64,000 nucleotides of DNA from assembly GCF_000264455.2 (NCBI RefSeq), contig NC_017956.1, positions 1,037,501 through 1,101,500 of the forward strand, given 5' to 3'. Of this stretch, positions 62,404-64,000 are shown piece by piece. Source of the stretch: Tistrella mobilis KA081020-065. Lineage in GTDB: Bacteria; Pseudomonadota; Alphaproteobacteria; Tistrellales; Tistrellaceae. The translations under genes and the position numbers were made by a program. How positions within the stretch are numbered: the stretch's first letter is position 1; each line of letters begins with the position of its first letter. Under the pieces are notes generated by a model that had not been told where the DNA came from, did no database searches, and saw only the letters and a list, made by a program, of their open reading frames with translations.

Positions 62404-63693
62404 ATGGACAGCATCCGTATCCGCGGCGGGCGGCCGCTCGAAGGGGCGATCCCGATCGGGGGCGCCAAGAATGCGGCACTGCCGCTGTTGGCCGCGGCCC
62501 TGCTCACCGAGGACCGGCTGGTTCTGTCCAACCTGCCGAGCCTGGCCGACATCACCACGATGGTGAAGCTGCTGGCCCAGCACGGTGTGATCTGCGCGAT
62601 CGACGAGGCACGCGATGCCGCCAATGGCGGTCGGGTGATCACCCTGGATGCCGGCCGGATCAGCAACACCACCGCACCCTATGATCTGGTGCGCAAGATG
62701 CGCGCCTCGATCCTGGTGCTTGGGCCGCTGCTGGCGCGGGTGGGCGAGGCCCAGGTCTCACTGCCCGGCGGCTGCGCCATCGGCACCCGTCCGGTCGACC
62801 TGCATCTCAAGGGCCTGGAGGAACTGGGTGCGGTCATCGAGCTTGAGGGCGGTTACATCCATGCGACGGCGCCCAAGGGGCTGAAGGGCGCGCATATCCG
62901 CTTTCCCTTCGTCTCGGTGGGGGCGACCGAAAACCTGTTGATGGCGGCGGCCCTGGCCGAGGGCACCACCGTGCTCGACAATGCCGCGCGTGAGCCCGAG
63001 ATCGGCGATCTGGCCCGCTGCCTGACCGCGATGGGTGCGCGCATCGAGGGCATCGACACCGAGACCCTGACCATCCACGGCGTGGCGCGCCTGCACGGCG
63101 CCACCCATGCGGTGCTGCCCGACCGGATCGAGGCCGGCACCTACGCGATCGCCGGCGCGATCACCGGCGGCGATGTGGAGCTGACCGGGCTCGATGCGGA
63201 ACTGATCCGGTCGGTGCTGGACAAGCTGGAAGATGCCGGCGTGCGGGTCACCCCCACGGCGCGGGGCGTGCGCATCGCCCGCACCGACGGTCCGCTGCGC
63301 GGCACCGATGTGATGACCCAGGTCTATCCCGGCTTCCCGACCGACATGCAGGCGCAGTTCATGGCGCTGATGACGGTGGCGGAGGGGGCCGCCATGGTCA
63401 CCGAGACCATTTTCGAGAACCGCTTCATGCATGTGCCGGAGCTGCACCGCATGGGCGCCAACATCGTGCTCCACGGCGCCTCGGCGCTGGTGCGCGGCGT
63501 GCCGCGGCTGAACGGGGCGCCGGTGATGGCGACCGATCTGCGGGCCTCGTCGTCGCTGGTGCTGGCCGGTCTTGCCGCGCGTGGCGAAACCCTGGTCAAC
63601 CGCGTCTATCATCTGGATCGCGGCTACGAGAACATCGAAGCCAAGCTCGCCGCCTGCGGCGCCGATATCGTCCGGGTCGCCGGCGGCGCCTGA
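62404..63693 (+). CDS. murA: UDP-N-acetylglucosamine 1-carboxyvinyltransferase
   Basis: The 429-residue enzyme transfers enolpyruvate to UDP-GlcNAc, the first committed step of peptidoglycan synthesis. Lys22 and Asn23 ([17 protein letters not shown]) and the fosfomycin-sensitive Cys124 in [20 protein letters not shown] are present. ATG 62404 starts [14 protein letters not shown], as in homologues; a GTG at 62329 would add 25 residues and is less likely. It lies 88 bp after dcd and 51 bp before hisG. Confidence 0.96.
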   Translation: MDSIRIRGGRPLEGAIPIGGAKNAALPLLAAALLTEDRLVLSNLPSLADITTMVKLLAQHGVICAIDEARDAANGGRVITLDAGRISNTTAPYDLVRKMRASILVLGPLLARVGEAQVSLPGGCAIGTRPVDLHLKGLEELGAVIELEGGYIHATAPKGLKGAHIRFPFVSVGATENLLMAAALAEGTTVLDNAAREPEIGDLARCLTAMGARIEGIDTETLTIHGVARLHGATHAVLPDRIEAGTYAIAGAITGGDVELTGLDAELIRSVLDKLEDAGVRVTPTARGVRIARTDGPLRGTDVMTQVYPGFPTDMQAQFMALMTVAEGAAMVTETIFENRFMHVPELHRMGANIVLHGASALVRGVPRLNGAPVMATDLRASSSLVLAGLAARGETLVNRVYHLDRGYENIEAKLAACGADIVRVAGGA

Positions 63694-63744
63694 TTGTCGC
63701 CGCGGCCGACCCTGCGGACAGCAAAACCCGAGGACATGTCAGAG

Positions 63745-64000
63745 ATGAGCCCCGCCACCACCGCCCGCCGCGGCCTGACGATCGCCCTGCCCAAGGGGCG
63801 CATCCTGAAGGAAGTGCTGCCGATGATGGCGCGCGTCGGGATCGAGCCGGAGCCCGACTTCTTCGACGACGCCTCGCGCAAGCTGGAATTCGAGACCAGC
63901 GTGCCGGACATCCGGCTTGTGCGCGTGCGCAGCTTCGACGTGGCGACCTTCGTGGCCTTCGGTGCCGCCGAGATCGGCGTCTGCGGCCGCGACGTGATCA
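63745..64000 (+). CDS. hisG: ATP phosphoribosyltransferase catalytic subunit, N-terminal part (3' end outside window)
   Basis: The first 85 codons are visible and begin [20 protein letters not shown], the HisG signature, followed by [20 protein letters not shown] and EIGVCGRDV. HisG joins ATP and PRPP as the first step of histidine synthesis. The start is ATG 63745, with GAGG 11 bp upstream; ATG 63736 in frame is an alternative. The murA-hisG order is common in alphaproteobacteria. Confidence 0.95.
   Translation, partial: MSPATTARRGLTIALPKGRILKEVLPMMARVGIEPEPDFFDDASRKLEFETSVPDIRLVRVRSFDVATFVAFGAAEIGVCGRDVI

Overview
The window is 64 kb of very GC-rich bacterial chromosome, densely coded, with strong G/C third-position bias and many ATGA/GTGA stop-start overlaps. 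The gene content (xseB-ispA-dxs-tlyA, a pdxH/dnaJ-like/fabI/aroC neighbourhood, dcd, murA-hisG, the short form of ArgC, DUF1176 and AbrB-type transporters) fits an alphaproteobacterium of the Rhodospirillales/Tistrella-like group. That placement is inference from gene content. No phage, insertion sequence, CRISPR array or rRNA was seen, so this is mostly ordinary chromosomal backbone.

Layout. 1-11.7 kb: the end of a FrnE/DsbA-like protein, an AEC transporter, a candidate structured small RNA with its own promoter and terminator, argC, and an amino-acid module (cupin-XRE regulator, omega-amino acid:pyruvate aminotransferase, alanine dehydrogenase). Then an MFS exporter, a kinase-like protein with a degenerate ATPase domain, dadA and a DUF423 protein. 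11.7-20.7 kb: a MoxR ATPase/VWA pair preceded by a 32-bp repeat, an unknown protein, macAB, ppk2 and an MgtC/DUF4010 membrane protein. 20.7-25.1 kb: a type I secretion pair whose adaptor gene is frameshifted, and an AbrB permease.

25.4-31.5 kb: a histone-deacetylase-like hydrolase, isoprenoid genes xseB-ispA-dxs, tlyA and a Crp/Fnr regulator. 31.5-33.9 kb: a PHA-synthase-like hydrolase, a ferritin-like protein, a rhodanese and a very small gene. 33.9-40.7 kb: a divergent acyl-CoA catabolic cluster. tetR and an acyl-CoA ligase read one way; a thiolase, two MaoC proteins, an SDR and an acyl-CoA dehydrogenase read the other. A perfect 14-bp palindrome overlaps the promoter between them. 40.8-41.3 kb: an AT-richer remnant holding an intact HI1420-type antidote and a 5'-truncated HI1419-type toxin.

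41.4-50.9 kb: phzF-like and AhpD-like genes, aroC, fabI, yihY, a CbpA-like co-chaperone, a glycine-zipper lipoprotein, pdxH, a CDF transporter, apt and tag. 50.8-57.1 kb: ygfZ and a surface-glycan operon (GT9, two GT4 enzymes, asnB). 57.1-64 kb: a DUF1176 protein, a large hybrid sensor kinase, two identical tRNA-Thr(GGT) genes, a small conserved-looking gene, dcd, murA and the start of hisG.

No clearly new multi-gene defence or biosynthetic system was found. The best leads are the candidate small RNA before argC, the tandemly duplicated structured leader of the aminotransferase gene, the repeat pair before the MoxR/VWA genes, the degenerate histidine kinase, the frameshifted secretion adaptor, the TetR-controlled acyl-CoA cluster and the broken toxin-antitoxin locus.
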